A DNA stretch of 64,000 bases, from NCBI RefSeq assembly GCF_036195325.1, contig NZ_CP108101.1, positions 6,696,001-6,760,000 on the forward strand, written 5' to 3'. The notes beneath the pieces are model-generated. The model had not been told where the DNA came from and did not search any database. It saw only the letters and a list, made by a program, of their open reading frames with translations. The position numbers and the translations under genes were made by a program. This DNA is from Streptomyces sp. NBC_00234. GTDB taxonomy: Bacteria > Actinomycetota > Actinomycetes > Streptomycetales > Streptomycetaceae. Each line of letters begins with the position of its first letter. Position 1 is the stretch's first letter. Of the stretch, positions 52,006-61,069 are shown piece after piece.

Positions 52006-54450
52006 TCACACCGCCTGATCGGTGATCCGGTACTCCTCGCCCGCACGGGTCGGCAGGATCAGCACACCGTCCCGCACCACGTGTTCGACGGACCGCCCGT
52101 CGGACTGCTGCCCGGCGGACTGCCCGGCGGACTGCCCGGCGGACCGCTCGACGGACCGCCCGTCGTGCCGCTCCACGCGGAAGCGAGGGCCGAAGCGCGG
52201 ACTGCGCAGCTTCACCGTCACCCCGCTGCCCGACGCGATCCGGATCTCCGTCGCCACGCCCTCCCGCCATGCCGCCCCGACGGTGAAGTCGCCGCGTGCG
52301 CGCAGCCCGTCGAACGAACCGGCGTCCGCCCAGCGTCCGGGCAGCGCGGGCAGGACCTCCACGAGACCGTCGCGGCTGTGGCTCTGGAGGAGCATCTCCG
52401 CGATTCCGGCCGTGGCACCGAAGTTGCCGTCGATCTGGAACGGCGGATGGGTGTCCCAGAGGTTGGGCAGGGTGCTCGACGTCAGCTGTTCCGCGAGCAT
52501 CCGCGCGGCATGGTCGCCGTCGCCCAGCCGTGCCCAGAAGTTGATCTTCCACGCCTTGGACCAGCCGGTGCCCCCGTCGCCGCGTGCCATGAGCGAGACC
52601 CGGGCCGCCTCCGCGTGGGCCGAACCCCGCTCGATCTGCCGGCCCGGATGCAGGGCGAAGAGGTGCGAGGCGTGCCGGTGGGTGTCGGACGGGTCGTCGA
52701 GGTCGGCCTTCCACTCCTGGAGCTGGCCCCAGGAGCCGACCCGCAGCCCCGGGTCCAGGGCGTCGAGCGCCGCCCTCAGCTCCGTACCGAACGCGCCCTC
52801 GTCACCGAGGACTTCGGCCGCTTCGAGGGTGTTCGTCAGCAGGTCGGAGACGATCTGCTGGGAGATCGACGCACCGGCCGTGAACGCTCCCTGCTCGGGC
52901 GAGTAGCTCGGCGAGACCACCAGAGCCGAGTCGCGCGGGTCGGTGTGCAGATTCGCCAGCCAGAAGCGGGCCGCCTCCTTCATCACGGGATAGGCGCGCC
53001 TGCGGAGGAAGTCCTCGTCGCGGTGGAACAGGTAGTGCTCGTAGAGCTGTTGGGCGAGCCAGCCGTTCGCCTCGGGCATCCAGAAGGACGTCGGCCAGTC
53101 GTGCACACCGGTGAAGCCGAAGGAGTTGGTGTTCTGGTGGACCACCCAGCCCTCGGTGCCGAACATCGCGGCGGCGGTGCCGCGCCCCGGTTCGCGCAGC
53201 TGCTCGACGAAGCGCTGGTACGGCTCCGCGGTCTCCGCGAGATGCGTCGGCTCGGCCGGCCAGTAGTTCATCTGGATGTTGATGTTGGTGTGGTAATCCC
53301 CGCACCAGGGAGGGGTGTTGGAGTTGTTCCACACGCCCTGGAGATTCGCGGGGAGCGATCCCGGCCGCGAGGAGGCGATCAGCAGATACCGGCCGTAGGC
53401 GAAGTAGAGCGACTCCAGAGCACGGTCGGCGGGGGAGTCGCCGCCGGTGTAGGAGCCGAGCAGCCGGTCGGTCGGAAGATCCGGCAGCCGCCCGCCGAGG
53501 TCCAGCCCCGCCCGGTCGAACAGGGCGCGGTGGTCGCGGATGTGGGCGGCCCGCAGCTCCTCGTACGGCTGCGCCGCGGCCCGGTCCACCGCGTCCGTCA
53601 CACGCGCGTGCGGGTCGGGGCCCCGGTACCCGGGGTGGCTGTCGGCGTAGTCGGTTGCCGCGGAGAAGGCGAACGTCGCGCTGTCCGCGCCGGTCACCGT
53701 GATCCGGCCGTCGTCATCGGTCCGGGTCCCGCCCCGGTGGAGGACCTGGACCTGGCCCTCGTACACGAGGCCGTTGTCGGCGAGCGCCCCCCGGATCAGC
53801 AGCCGTCCGCCGTCGGCCGTGACGGCCGTCCCGCCCTGCGCCGCCGCGAAGCCGAGCGTGAACGAGATCCGGCCCGGCCGGTCGGCGGCGAGACGGCCGA
53901 CGACGACCTGGGCGGGATGGCTGGCGAAGTACTCACGGCTGAACCGGGTTTGACCGTCGCCGTTGTCCTCGTCCTTGTCCTCGTACGTGACCGTGGCCAT
54001 CGCGTCCGCGATGTCGAGGCCGCGGCGGTAATCGACGGGGGAGACGGGCGCATCCGGCACGTCGAGGACGAGTTCGCCGAAGTTCTGGTAGTTGCCGAAG
54101 CCGGGGATCCCGTCGGTGGCCGCGTACGCCGGATTGCCCAGCCGCCGCGCCACGTCCTCGGGGTCCATCGCCCCCTGCTCGTCGATGATCCGCCGTACCT
54201 CGGCGAGCGCGTCCGGCCGGGGACCGGGCCAGTTCCCGTGGTCGTACCCCTCCTTGCTGCCGGGCCCTCCGGTCCACAGCGACTTCTCGTTGAGCTGGAG
54301 CCGCTCGCGGGCCACCCCGCCGAAGACCATGGCCCCCAGGGCGCCGTTGCCGACGGGAAGCGCCTCGCGTTCCCAGTCCGTCGCGGGACGGTCGTACCGG
54401 AGCGTCCGCCCGGCCGGGGGCGGGTCGGCGGCGGTGTTCTTGCGCGGCAT
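52006..54450 (-). CDS. GH95-family alpha-L-fucosidase (or GH95 alpha-galactosidase)
   Basis: 814 residues with the GH95 layout: an N-terminal beta-sandwich opening RPATDWEREALPVGNGALGAM, and an (alpha/alpha)6 barrel with VWNNSNTPPWCGDYHTNINI (the N-x-N and D region near the active site), MNYWPAEPTHLAE, and PSYSPEQGAFTAGASISQQI. The C-terminal beta domain has a short tandem repeat SAGQSAGQSAGQ. No signal peptide is found, so it would be intracellular or exported another way; oligosaccharides must be imported first. 1,2-alpha-L-fucosidases are the founding members. Confidence 0.93.
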   Translation of the reverse strand: MPRKNTAADPPPAGRTLRYDRPATDWEREALPVGNGALGAMVFGGVARERLQLNEKSLWTGGPGSKEGYDHGNWPGPRPDALAEVRRIIDEQGAMDPEDVARRLGNPAYAATDGIPGFGNYQNFGELVLDVPDAPVSPVDYRRGLDIADAMATVTYEDKDEDNGDGQTRFSREYFASHPAQVVVGRLAADRPGRISFTLGFAAAQGGTAVTADGGRLLIRGALADNGLVYEGQVQVLHRGGTRTDDDGRITVTGADSATFAFSAATDYADSHPGYRGPDPHARVTDAVDRAAAQPYEELRAAHIRDHRALFDRAGLDLGGRLPDLPTDRLLGSYTGGDSPADRALESLYFAYGRYLLIASSRPGSLPANLQGVWNNSNTPPWCGDYHTNINIQMNYWPAEPTHLAETAEPYQRFVEQLREPGRGTAAAMFGTEGWVVHQNTNSFGFTGVHDWPTSFWMPEANGWLAQQLYEHYLFHRDEDFLRRRAYPVMKEAARFWLANLHTDPRDSALVVSPSYSPEQGAFTAGASISQQIVSDLLTNTLEAAEVLGDEGAFGTELRAALDALDPGLRVGSWGQLQEWKADLDDPSDTHRHASHLFALHPGRQIERGSAHAEAARVSLMARGDGGTGWSKAWKINFWARLGDGDHAARMLAEQLTSSTLPNLWDTHPPFQIDGNFGATAGIAEMLLQSHSRDGLVEVLPALPGRWADAGSFDGLRARGDFTVGAAWREGVATEIRIASGSGVTVKLRSPRFGPRFRVERHDGRSVERSAGQSAGQSAGQQSDGRSVEHVVRDGVLILPTRAGEEYRITDQAV
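52111..52146. repeat. Three tandem 12-base repeats inside the GH95 gene
   Basis: CCCGGCGGACTG is repeated exactly twice, then once with one change (CCCGGCGGACCG). It encodes the S-A-G-Q repeats near the C-terminus of the fucosidase and is likely a slippage site. Confidence 0.8.
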
Positions 54451-54683
54451 GAACGGTTCCTCGTCTTTGCTCGTCCTTGATCCCCTGGCACGCGTCCAGA
54501 GATCGGATGACTTGTGAGGTGAACCTTAAGGAGTGGGACGACAGCACGGCAACAGGCGCCGGAGCGGCGACGGAATTGCCATGCTCTGCAACGAGACATC
54601 GGAGGAGAGCCCTGGACCTCGCGTCCGCTCCCGCAGGGAAAAAGGCTTCGGGCTTCCGCGGTATCCGTGCTTACATGCGCTCC
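54451..54683. promoter_or_regulatory. Divergent gap between GH95 and LysE genes with an ATCGGATG motif
   Basis: A 233-base gap. An octamer ATCGGATG (54502-54509) lies about 52 bases ahead of the fucosidase start, in GATCGGATGACTTGTGAGGT. The same octamer occurs in the GH43 promoter at 62211-62218. The lower-GC stretch around 54510-54532 may hold a fucosidase promoter. Confidence 0.35.
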
Positions 54684-55322
54684 ATGGTGTCTACCGACCG
54701 ACTCATGGCCTTCGCCGCCATGTCGTTGCTGCTGATCGTGATCCCCGGCCCCAGCGTGCTGTTCGTCATCGGGCGGGCGCTGGCGCAGGGTCGCCGGGCC
54801 GCACTGACCACGGTCGTGGGGAACACGCTCGGAGCCTACGTACTCGTCGTGGCCGTGGCCCTGGGGGTCGGTTCCCTGGTGGAGCGGTCCATCCTCGCCT
54901 TCACGGTCCTGAAGCTCGTGGGCGCCGCGTACCTGGTGTATCTGGGAGTCAAGGCGGTGCGCCAACGCAAGTCGCTGCATGCGGCGTTCACGGGCGAGGG
55001 ACCCACGCACGGAAGCCTGCGGACCTTGGGCGAGGGGTTCGTGGTCGGCGTGGCCAACCCCAAGACCATCGTGTTCTTCGCCGCCGTGCTCCCGCAGTTC
55101 GTCGACCGGGGCCAGGGACACGTCACCGCCCAGATGCTGTTGCTCGGCGTGGTCTTCAATGTCATCGCCCTGGCCTCCGACAGTGTGTGGGGCGTGGCCG
55201 CGGCCACCACGCGGAACTGGTTCGCCCGCTCGCCGCAGAGACTCGCCCTGATCGGCGGGGCCGGCGGACTCACGATGATCGGCCTCGGCGTCACCGTCGC
55301 GGCGACGGGACGCAAGGACTAG
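54684..55322 (+). CDS. LysE/RhtB-family amino-acid exporter
   Basis: 212 residues with about six membrane helices. The family signature follows the first helix: LLLIVIPGPSVLFVIGRALA, then GRRAALTTVVGNTLGAYV and AAYLVYLGVKAVRQ, and VGVANPKTIVFFAAVLPQF. It exports amino acids or homoserine lactone-like compounds; the substrate is not readable. ATG 54684 (MVSTDRLMAF) is chosen; ATG 54675 would add three residues. A long hairpin begins four bases after the stop. Confidence 0.92.
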   Translation: MVSTDRLMAFAAMSLLLIVIPGPSVLFVIGRALAQGRRAALTTVVGNTLGAYVLVVAVALGVGSLVERSILAFTVLKLVGAAYLVYLGVKAVRQRKSLHAAFTGEGPTHGSLRTLGEGFVVGVANPKTIVFFAAVLPQFVDRGQGHVTAQMLLLGVVFNVIALASDSVWGVAAATTRNWFARSPQRLALIGGAGGLTMIGLGVTVAATGRKD

Positions 55323-55325
55323 GAC

Positions 55326-55379
55326 GTGTCCGCAAAGTCTCGTCTGGCCCGCGGGTGGACGACGACACTTTGCGGACAC
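55326..55379. repeat. Long perfect inverted repeat after the LysE gene
   Basis: GTGTCCGCAAAGT (55326-55338) and ACTTTGCGGACAC (55367-55379) form a perfect 13-base stem around a 28-base centre that itself holds CGTC/GACG and GGCCCGCGGG. It can end the LysE transcript, but its AT-containing arms differ from the GC-only terminators nearby and look more like the ends of a small mobile element. Confidence 0.6.
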
Positions 55380-55451
55380 TCCCCAGGGCCTCCAGGCGGG
55401 TCTTGGGCAACCGGCGCCAGTTGCATACGCGAGCTGGACGGGGCGAGGCTC

Positions 55452-55485
55452 GCGGTGGCCCGGCAGCGAGCTGTCGGGCCACCGC
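55452..55485 (-). terminator. Terminator of the MFS-cupin operon
   Basis: Stem GGTGGCCCGGCAG / CTGTCGGGCCACC (one G.U pair) with a CGAG loop, four bases past the cupin stop on the minus strand. Confidence 0.75.
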
Positions 55486-55489
55486 CCGG

Positions 55490-55885
55490 TCAGTGGGTGT
55501 CGGCGCGCTTTTCGAGGCGCGTGCCGTAGCGAAGGGTGATCGACATCAGGTCGCTGGGGGAGTCCAGTTCCAGGCGGTGCCAACGGCCGCGGGGGACGAT
55601 CGCTGCGGTGCCTGCCTGTAACCGCACCATGTCCTCGGCGCCGCCGGGCGTGGTGGCACGGAAGTAGAGGCGGACGCCGCCAGTCAGGCAGCACACCGCC
55701 TCTTCGGCCTCCGGGTGCATCTCCCAGTGGTCGGCGTGGACGTCGGCGTCGGTCTCCACGTGGAAGGTCGCGATCTGCCAGGCGCCGGAGTCGCTGCTCG
55801 TCATCTGCCGTTCGGCGGCTCGTACATCGCCGTCGGGGCAGAACTGCAGCGCGGAGGCGAACAGGTCGATGGGGGGCGTCGTCAT
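55490..55885 (-). CDS. Cupin-domain protein
   Basis: 131-residue single beta-barrel. The metal-site pattern is seen in HADHWEMHPEAEEAVCCLTGG and GRWHRLEL. An enzyme or binding role for a small molecule is possible; members of this type resemble dioxygenase- or isomerase-like cupins, without clear substrate. Its ATG overlaps the stop of the upstream MFS gene (ATGA), so it is translated with the exporter and shares the TetR control, suggesting it modifies the exported compound. Confidence 0.85.
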   Translation of the reverse strand: MTTPPIDLFASALQFCPDGDVRAAERQMTSSDSGAWQIATFHVETDADVHADHWEMHPEAEEAVCCLTGGVRLYFRATTPGGAEDMVRLQAGTAAIVPRGRWHRLELDSPSDLMSITLRYGTRLEKRADTH

Positions 55886-57330
55886 GAGGGTGTTCCTTCC
55901 AGTCGGTTCTTTGCCGGGGCGGTGGGTCGCGGGTCAGGCCGGGCCGCCTGGCGTCGGGGCAGCACCCAGATCGCCACGACTGCCGCGAGTACGAAGAGGC
56001 CGGCGGAGACGGCCAGTCCCAGGGCGTAGCCGTCGTTGAGGGCCGCGGGGTCGGTGGCGGGGCCGGTGCGGAGTGCGGCGATGGTGGCCAGGGCGGCCAG
56101 GCCGACGCAGCCGCCGAGTTGGCGGGAGCTGTTGAAAAGCCCTGAGGCCATGCCGGCCTCGCGGGAGGCGACGCCGGTGGTCGCGGCGGCGGCGACCGGG
56201 GCCAGGACCAGTCCGACGCCGACCCCGGTGATGACGCAGGGGCCGAGCACGTCGGTGAGGAAGCCGCCGCCGGGGCTGATGAAGGCCAGCCAGGCCAGGC
56301 CCACGGCGGCGAGCAGAGCGCCGGGCACCAGGGCAGCTCGGGGGGTACGTGTCGTGGTGACGCGGGTCGCGATGATGGTGCCCGCGACCAGGCTCACGGA
56401 GAACGGCAGGAACGCGGCGCCGGTCGCGGCGGCACCCATGCCCAGGACCTGCTGCATGTACAGGGATACGAAGTAGAACGCCGTGAACTGCCCGGCCGCG
56501 GCCAGGAATACCAGCACGTTGGCGCCCGCCACCCAGCGACTGCGCAACAGGCCGAGGCGCAGCAGAGGCGCGGGGGCCCTGGATTCGGCGAAGGTGAAGG
56601 CGGCCAGGAGCGCGGCCGCAGCGGCGAGGGTCGCCACGGTGGCCGGGGATCCCCATCCTCGGGCGTCGGTGCGGACGACACCGAACACCAGCAGCCCGAC
56701 TCCGCCGGTCGCCAGGACGGCGCCGAGCAGGTCCAGCCTCTCGCGCCGCCCGGGCTGCGCTCCGGCGGGCACGCCTGCCGGAACCAGCGCGAGAGCCGCC
56801 GCCGCGATGGGCAGGTTGACCAGCATGACCCAGCGCCAGCCCCCGTACTGGGTCAGCAAACCACCCGCCAGCACGCCCAGCGCTCCTCCTGCGGCATTCA
56901 CCGCGCTCCACACTCCGAGCGCCCGGACACGCCGAGGGCCCTCGGGGAAGGTGGTGGTGAGCATCCCCAGGGCGGCCGGGGCAGCCGCGGCAGCACCCAG
57001 CCCCTGACCGGCGCGGGCGGCGACCAGTTGCCAGGGCGCCTGGGCCAGCCCGCCCGCCAGCGAGCACAGCCCGAAGACGACCAGGCCCCCCACGAACAGC
57101 CGACGGTGACCGTACAGGTCGCAAGCGCGGCCCCCCAGGAGCAGCAGTCCGCCGAAGGTGAGCGCGTAGACGTGCACGATCCACGACAGGCCGAGCGGCG
57201 CGAACCCCAGCGCGGTGCGGATCGCGGGTAATGCGACGTTGACCACCGACATGTCCAGGGCGAAGACGAACTGGGCGACGGCCGCCGCCGCCAGCACCAC
57301 TCCTGGTCGCCCACGTGAGTTTTTATACAT
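55882..57330 (-). CDS. DHA2-type MFS drug exporter
   Basis: 482 residues, about 14 membrane helices. Conserved blocks are FALDMSVVNVALPAI (helix 1), WIVHVYALTFGGLLLLGGRA, motif A in CDLYGHRRLFVGG, and SAVNAAGGALGVLAGGLL (motif C area). The start ATG 57330 lies in the centre of a 22-base palindrome, so a bound repressor would cover both the RNA start and the ribosome. The divergent TetR gene is the obvious controller; substrate unknown, probably a drug or toxic metabolite. Confidence 0.94.
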   Translation of the reverse strand: MYKNSRGRPGVVLAAAAVAQFVFALDMSVVNVALPAIRTALGFAPLGLSWIVHVYALTFGGLLLLGGRACDLYGHRRLFVGGLVVFGLCSLAGGLAQAPWQLVAARAGQGLGAAAAAPAALGMLTTTFPEGPRRVRALGVWSAVNAAGGALGVLAGGLLTQYGGWRWVMLVNLPIAAAALALVPAGVPAGAQPGRRERLDLLGAVLATGGVGLLVFGVVRTDARGWGSPATVATLAAAAALLAAFTFAESRAPAPLLRLGLLRSRWVAGANVLVFLAAAGQFTAFYFVSLYMQQVLGMGAAATGAAFLPFSVSLVAGTIIATRVTTTRTPRAALVPGALLAAVGLAWLAFISPGGGFLTDVLGPCVITGVGVGLVLAPVAAAATTGVASREAGMASGLFNSSRQLGGCVGLAALATIAALRTGPATDPAALNDGYALGLAVSAGLFVLAAVVAIWVLPRRQAARPDPRPTAPAKNRLEGTPS

Positions 57331-57340
57331 GTATAGAAAC
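57319..57340. promoter_or_regulatory. TetR operator overlapping the MFS start codon
   Basis: 22-base palindrome with arms GTTTTTATACA and TGTATAGAAAC (one mismatch), with a perfect core TATACATGTATA. Its centre holds the MFS ATG. It is the only strongly AT-rich spot in the gap and lies 46 bases before the TetR gene. Confidence 0.75.
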
Positions 57341-57386
57341 TAGCCTCGGGGGCCGCCGTTGTCGACAACTGGGGAATGATGGGGGC

Positions 57387-58055
57387 ATGCCGCAGCCGTC
57401 CGCACCACGCAAATCCCCTGGCCGACCTCCCCGCATCTCCCGCGAGGAGGTCATCGGGACGGCCCGCCGGATCGTGACTGAGGAAGGCGTGGGTCGGCTG
57501 ACCATGCGGCGGCTGGCCACGGAGGTCGGCAGTACGCCGATGGCGCTCTACCACCACGTCCGCAACAAGGAGGAACTGCTCGTCCTGCTGCTGGACGACT
57601 ACGCGGCGGAGGCGCTGCGCCGACCCGAACTGCCCGCCCACCCCCGCGAGCGGATCGTCGTTGCCGCCGCCGCGATCCACGAGGCGCTCGCCGCCTGTCC
57701 CTGGATCGTGGAAGTGCTGACCGCCGATGACCTGATGTCCACGTCAGCGCTGTGGTTCGTCGAGCAGATCGTCGACGGCCTGGTCGAATGCGGACTGTCC
57801 CCGGAGCGGGCCGTGCACGGTTACCGCGCGATCTGGTACTACACCGCTGGAGAGATCGTGGTCCGGGCGACAGCGGCCCGGCGGCGCGCAGACGATGACC
57901 GAGGGACCTACCGGGATCAAGTCTTCGGCAATCTCGACCCCGGTGAGCTGCCCCGGCTGGCACAGATCGCGGACCGCTGGGCACCGCTGACCGGCGAGGA
58001 CACCTACCTGGACGGGCTCCGGGCCCTGGTGGATGGCCTCCTCGCCACCAGCTGA
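57387..58055 (+). CDS. TetR-family repressor of the MFS/cupin operon
   Basis: 222 residues. Helix-turn-helix GRLTMRRLATEVGSTPMALY followed by HHVRNKEELLVLLL, at about 35-75, with a basic N-terminal arm (PRKSPGRPPRISREEV). The C-terminal domain (about 85-215) is of the TetR_C type found in tetracycline-repressor relatives. It is divergent from the exporter gene with the operator palindrome between them, so repression released by the exported compound is likely. ATG 57387 is behind GGGG. Confidence 0.92.
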   Translation: MPQPSAPRKSPGRPPRISREEVIGTARRIVTEEGVGRLTMRRLATEVGSTPMALYHHVRNKEELLVLLLDDYAAEALRRPELPAHPRERIVVAAAAIHEALAACPWIVEVLTADDLMSTSALWFVEQIVDGLVECGLSPERAVHGYRAIWYYTAGEIVVRATAARRRADDDRGTYRDQVFGNLDPGELPRLAQIADRWAPLTGEDTYLDGLRALVDGLLATS

Positions 58056-58077
58056 CGATTCGCCGTCGCCGAAGCAG

Positions 58078-58112
58078 GTGGGCGCAGGGCCAGGAGTGAT
58101 CAGGGCGCCCAC
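58078..58112. terminator. Possible weak terminator between convergent genes
   Basis: GTGGGCGC (58078-58085) and GCGCCCAC (58105-58112) flank a 19-base loop between the TetR stop and the end of the GH2 gene; the right arm lies inside the GH2 coding sequence. Weak. Confidence 0.35.
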
Positions 58113-60922
58113 GGCGTGGCGAGAGCCCAACTGCTGTCCGCGGTCAGGGTCTGCGGGCGGTCGAAGCCGCCCGAGCCGCTTCCGGAGGCGATGTGGACGG
58201 CGGAATCGAAGTGCCGGAGGTAGGAGCCAGGAATGTTGATCGACTCGAAGGTGACGCCCGTGCCGCCGAGTCCCGGGCGGGCGCAGAACGTGGCGTCCTG
58301 ACGGAACAGGGCCGAGGCGTCGTCGGGGGAGTTGCGCACCCGGCTGTCGGCGTGCCGCAGGAACTGGCCGGGATAGTTCACCGACTCGAACGAGTAGCAG
58401 GACGAGTCGGCGAGCCCGCGCCGTACCGTGTACGTGGCGTCCTGTTTCAGCTGGGCGCTGCTGCCTGAGTCGACCACCTCGGTGAAGGCCAGGCTGTCGG
58501 CGTGCCGCAGATAGCGGGTGGTGTGGCCCCAGGTGGTCACGCGCAACGAGCGGCGTACGTCGGTGGGAAGGACCACGGAGCTGCGCCACAGGGCCGGCTC
58601 GCCCGTGTTCCACGTGGCGTCGGCGGCGAAGGACGCGGCGGTGTCCCAGGGGTTGGACCCGCCGCTGCGGGCGAGGTAGACGATGTCGGCGTAGTGGCGC
58701 AGGTAGTGGCCGGGGTGGTTGAGCGACTCGAACGACGTGCCGCCCGCGGCGAGGCCGGTTCGGCCGCACCAGGTGGCGTCGGCGGCGAACGAACCGCCCG
58801 TGTTCGCGTCGATGCGGACCCGGCTGTCGGCGTGGCGCAGGTAGCTGCCCGGGTGGTTGACGGACTCGAACGAGGAGCAGCGCGGGTCGGCCAGCCCGGC
58901 GACGGTGCGGTAGGAGGCGTCCTGGCGGGCGCCGTCGCCGGAGGCGGAGTTCAGCACGTCGGTACGGGCCGTGGAGTTCGCGTGCCGCAGATAGCGATCG
59001 GTGTGGCCGGGCGTGGTCACCCTGAACGACCGGGCGTGCCCGAGGGTGAGGCCGGTGGCGGCGTTGAGGTTGCGTGACGCGGCGACGAGCGCGCTGTGGG
59101 CCTGGCGCAGCTGGTCGGTGTCGACCTTCTGTACGCGGCGGTCGTAGGTGAGCAGACCGTTGTACTCGCCCTCCACGTCGGTGATCTCGGTGTAGACGTA
59201 GGCGGACAGGCCCTTGGTGGTCATGAGCTGCTGCACGTCACGGACCATGCCGGTGTAGCGGTCGTTCAACTGCTCCCGGCCCGTGACCTGTTCGTAGGCG
59301 AAGAACTGGCCGTTGGGGCTGTACTCGTGGCCGGGCGTACGCAGGCCGACGCCGCCGAACTCGCCGAGGACGGAGATGCGGGTGTCCGAGGGCCGCGGCG
59401 CGTCGGGGCCGGTGTAGACGTGCCAGTCGATGATGTCGCCGGTGCCCGGATCGCCCTTGGAAGCACAGCAGTTGTAGCCGCTGTGCGCGTTCATCAGCCG
59501 CGTCGGGTCGTAGGTCTTCAGCTCGGTGGTGATACGCCGGGTGGCGGCCAGGTCCCACTCGCCCCAGCCCTCGTTGAAGGGTACGTAGGTGACGACGGCC
59601 GGGGAGAACCGGTGCTCGTCGACGATCTCGCGGGCCTCGGCCTCCAGTTGGGCGGTCTGGGCCGGAGTGCGGTTCGCGTCGAACGCGGGCGTGGACGGGA
59701 TGTCCTGCCACACCAGCAGCCCGAGCCGGTCCGCGTGGTAGTACCACCGTGCGGGTTCGACCTTGATGTGCTTGCGCACCATGTTGAAGCCGAGGTCCTT
59801 GTGCTTCTGGAGGTCGAAGGCGAGCGCGTCGTCGGTGGGCGCGGTGTAGAGGCCGTCCGGCCAGAAGCCCTGGTCGAGCGTGCCTATCTGGAAGACGAAC
59901 TCACCGTTCAGCGTGGGGCGCATGACCCCGTCCACCTTCCTCGTACCGATCTCGCGCATGCCGAAGTAGCTGGTGACGACATCGACGGCGGCCCCGGAGG
60001 CGTTGCGCAAGGTGATGCGCAGGTCGTAGAGGAACGGATCGTCGGGGGACCAGCGGCGGGCGTTCGGCACCGGGACGGAGAACTCGGTGAAGCCGCCGGT
60101 CGCGCTGCCCACCACCTGGGTCCCTGACATCGCCTCCGCCAGCACGGTGTGGCCGGCCACACCGCCACGGGTGAAGACACGGACCCGTGCCGTGCTGGTG
60201 GCCAGGTCCGCCCTGATGTCGACCGAGTAGACCGACGACGCGGGAGTCGGCTCCAGCCACACGGTCTGCCAGATGCCCGAGGTGGGGGTGTAGAAGATGC
60301 CGCCGGGACTGTTCACCTGCTTGCCGAGCGGCTGCTTCTCGCCACGCCCGTCCGTCGGGTCGTAGACGCGCACGATCAGTTCGTTGGCGCCGCCCTTGAG
60401 CTGGGGCGTGATGTCGGCCTCGAACCGGTCGTAGCCGCCCCGGTGGGTCGTGACCTGGGTGCCGTTGACCCAGACCGTGGCCTCGTAGTCGACGGCGCCG
60501 AAGTGCAACTGCACCTGCCGGCCGGCCCAGTTCTGCGGGACGGTGAAGGTGCGCTTGTAGAACATCAGGTCACGGTTGTCGTTGCGCATGATGCCGGACA
60601 GTGCCGATTCCACCGGGTACGGCACGAGGATGCGCTCGGGCAGGGTCTGCCCGACCGGCGGTGCCGCGTTGCGGTTGACGTTGCCCGCACTGTCGGTCGG
60701 CGGGTTGAGGAACTCCCACTCCCCGTTGAGCGACTGCCAGTCCTGCCGCGTCATCTGGGGGCGCGGATACTCCGGGAGAGGGTTGGTCGTGGATACCTGG
60801 CCGGTCCACGGGGTGCTCAGGGGTGGGGACTTGGGAACGACGGCGGCGGAGGCGGTGTCGGTGAGGAGTGGTCCTCCCACCATCACCAACAAGGCCGCCA
60901 CGCAGGCGATGACGCGACGCAT
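58100..60922 (-). CDS. Secreted GH2-family glycosidase with two AbfB (arabinose-binding beta-trefoil) modules
   Basis: 940 residues. Signal peptide 1 to about 27 (ending TASA). The GH2 sugar-binding, immunoglobulin-like and TIM-barrel domains follow (about 50-600). The acid/base Glu is in VPFNEGWGEWDLA (about 447) and the nucleophile Glu is probably in VLGEFGGVG (about 521). Two AbfB modules lie at about 624-770 and 790-940, each a three-lobed set of F-E-S-x-N-x-P-G-x-Y/F-L-R-H-x-D/N motifs. AbfB binds arabinofuranose side chains, so the enzyme probably works on arabinose-decorated plant polysaccharide; the exact glycosidase activity is open. ATG 60922 is behind GGAGG. Confidence 0.92.
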   Translation of the reverse strand: MRRVIACVAALLVMVGGPLLTDTASAAVVPKSPPLSTPWTGQVSTTNPLPEYPRPQMTRQDWQSLNGEWEFLNPPTDSAGNVNRNAAPPVGQTLPERILVPYPVESALSGIMRNDNRDLMFYKRTFTVPQNWAGRQVQLHFGAVDYEATVWVNGTQVTTHRGGYDRFEADITPQLKGGANELIVRVYDPTDGRGEKQPLGKQVNSPGGIFYTPTSGIWQTVWLEPTPASSVYSVDIRADLATSTARVRVFTRGGVAGHTVLAEAMSGTQVVGSATGGFTEFSVPVPNARRWSPDDPFLYDLRITLRNASGAAVDVVTSYFGMREIGTRKVDGVMRPTLNGEFVFQIGTLDQGFWPDGLYTAPTDDALAFDLQKHKDLGFNMVRKHIKVEPARWYYHADRLGLLVWQDIPSTPAFDANRTPAQTAQLEAEAREIVDEHRFSPAVVTYVPFNEGWGEWDLAATRRITTELKTYDPTRLMNAHSGYNCCASKGDPGTGDIIDWHVYTGPDAPRPSDTRISVLGEFGGVGLRTPGHEYSPNGQFFAYEQVTGREQLNDRYTGMVRDVQQLMTTKGLSAYVYTEITDVEGEYNGLLTYDRRVQKVDTDQLRQAHSALVAASRNLNAATGLTLGHARSFRVTTPGHTDRYLRHANSTARTDVLNSASGDGARQDASYRTVAGLADPRCSSFESVNHPGSYLRHADSRVRIDANTGGSFAADATWCGRTGLAAGGTSFESLNHPGHYLRHYADIVYLARSGGSNPWDTAASFAADATWNTGEPALWRSSVVLPTDVRRSLRVTTWGHTTRYLRHADSLAFTEVVDSGSSAQLKQDATYTVRRGLADSSCYSFESVNYPGQFLRHADSRVRNSPDDASALFRQDATFCARPGLGGTGVTFESINIPGSYLRHFDSAVHIASGSGSGGFDRPQTLTADSSWALATPWAP

Positions 60923-61069
60923 CGAACTCCTCCAGGGCAGGGCGGGGCAGGCGTGCGGGGCAGGGCGCGGAGCCCGGCGTACCGCACGGCCGACGGCCAC
61001 TGCGGCGTGCGGGAGTCCGTGAGGTGGGCACCGTTCACGCGGTCGTGCCGTACGCGGCGCCTGTCGTCG

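Noticed and set aside
52111..52146. Possible CRISPR-like repeats
   Set aside because: The units are 12 bases, directly abutting, in frame within a coding region, and have no spacers.
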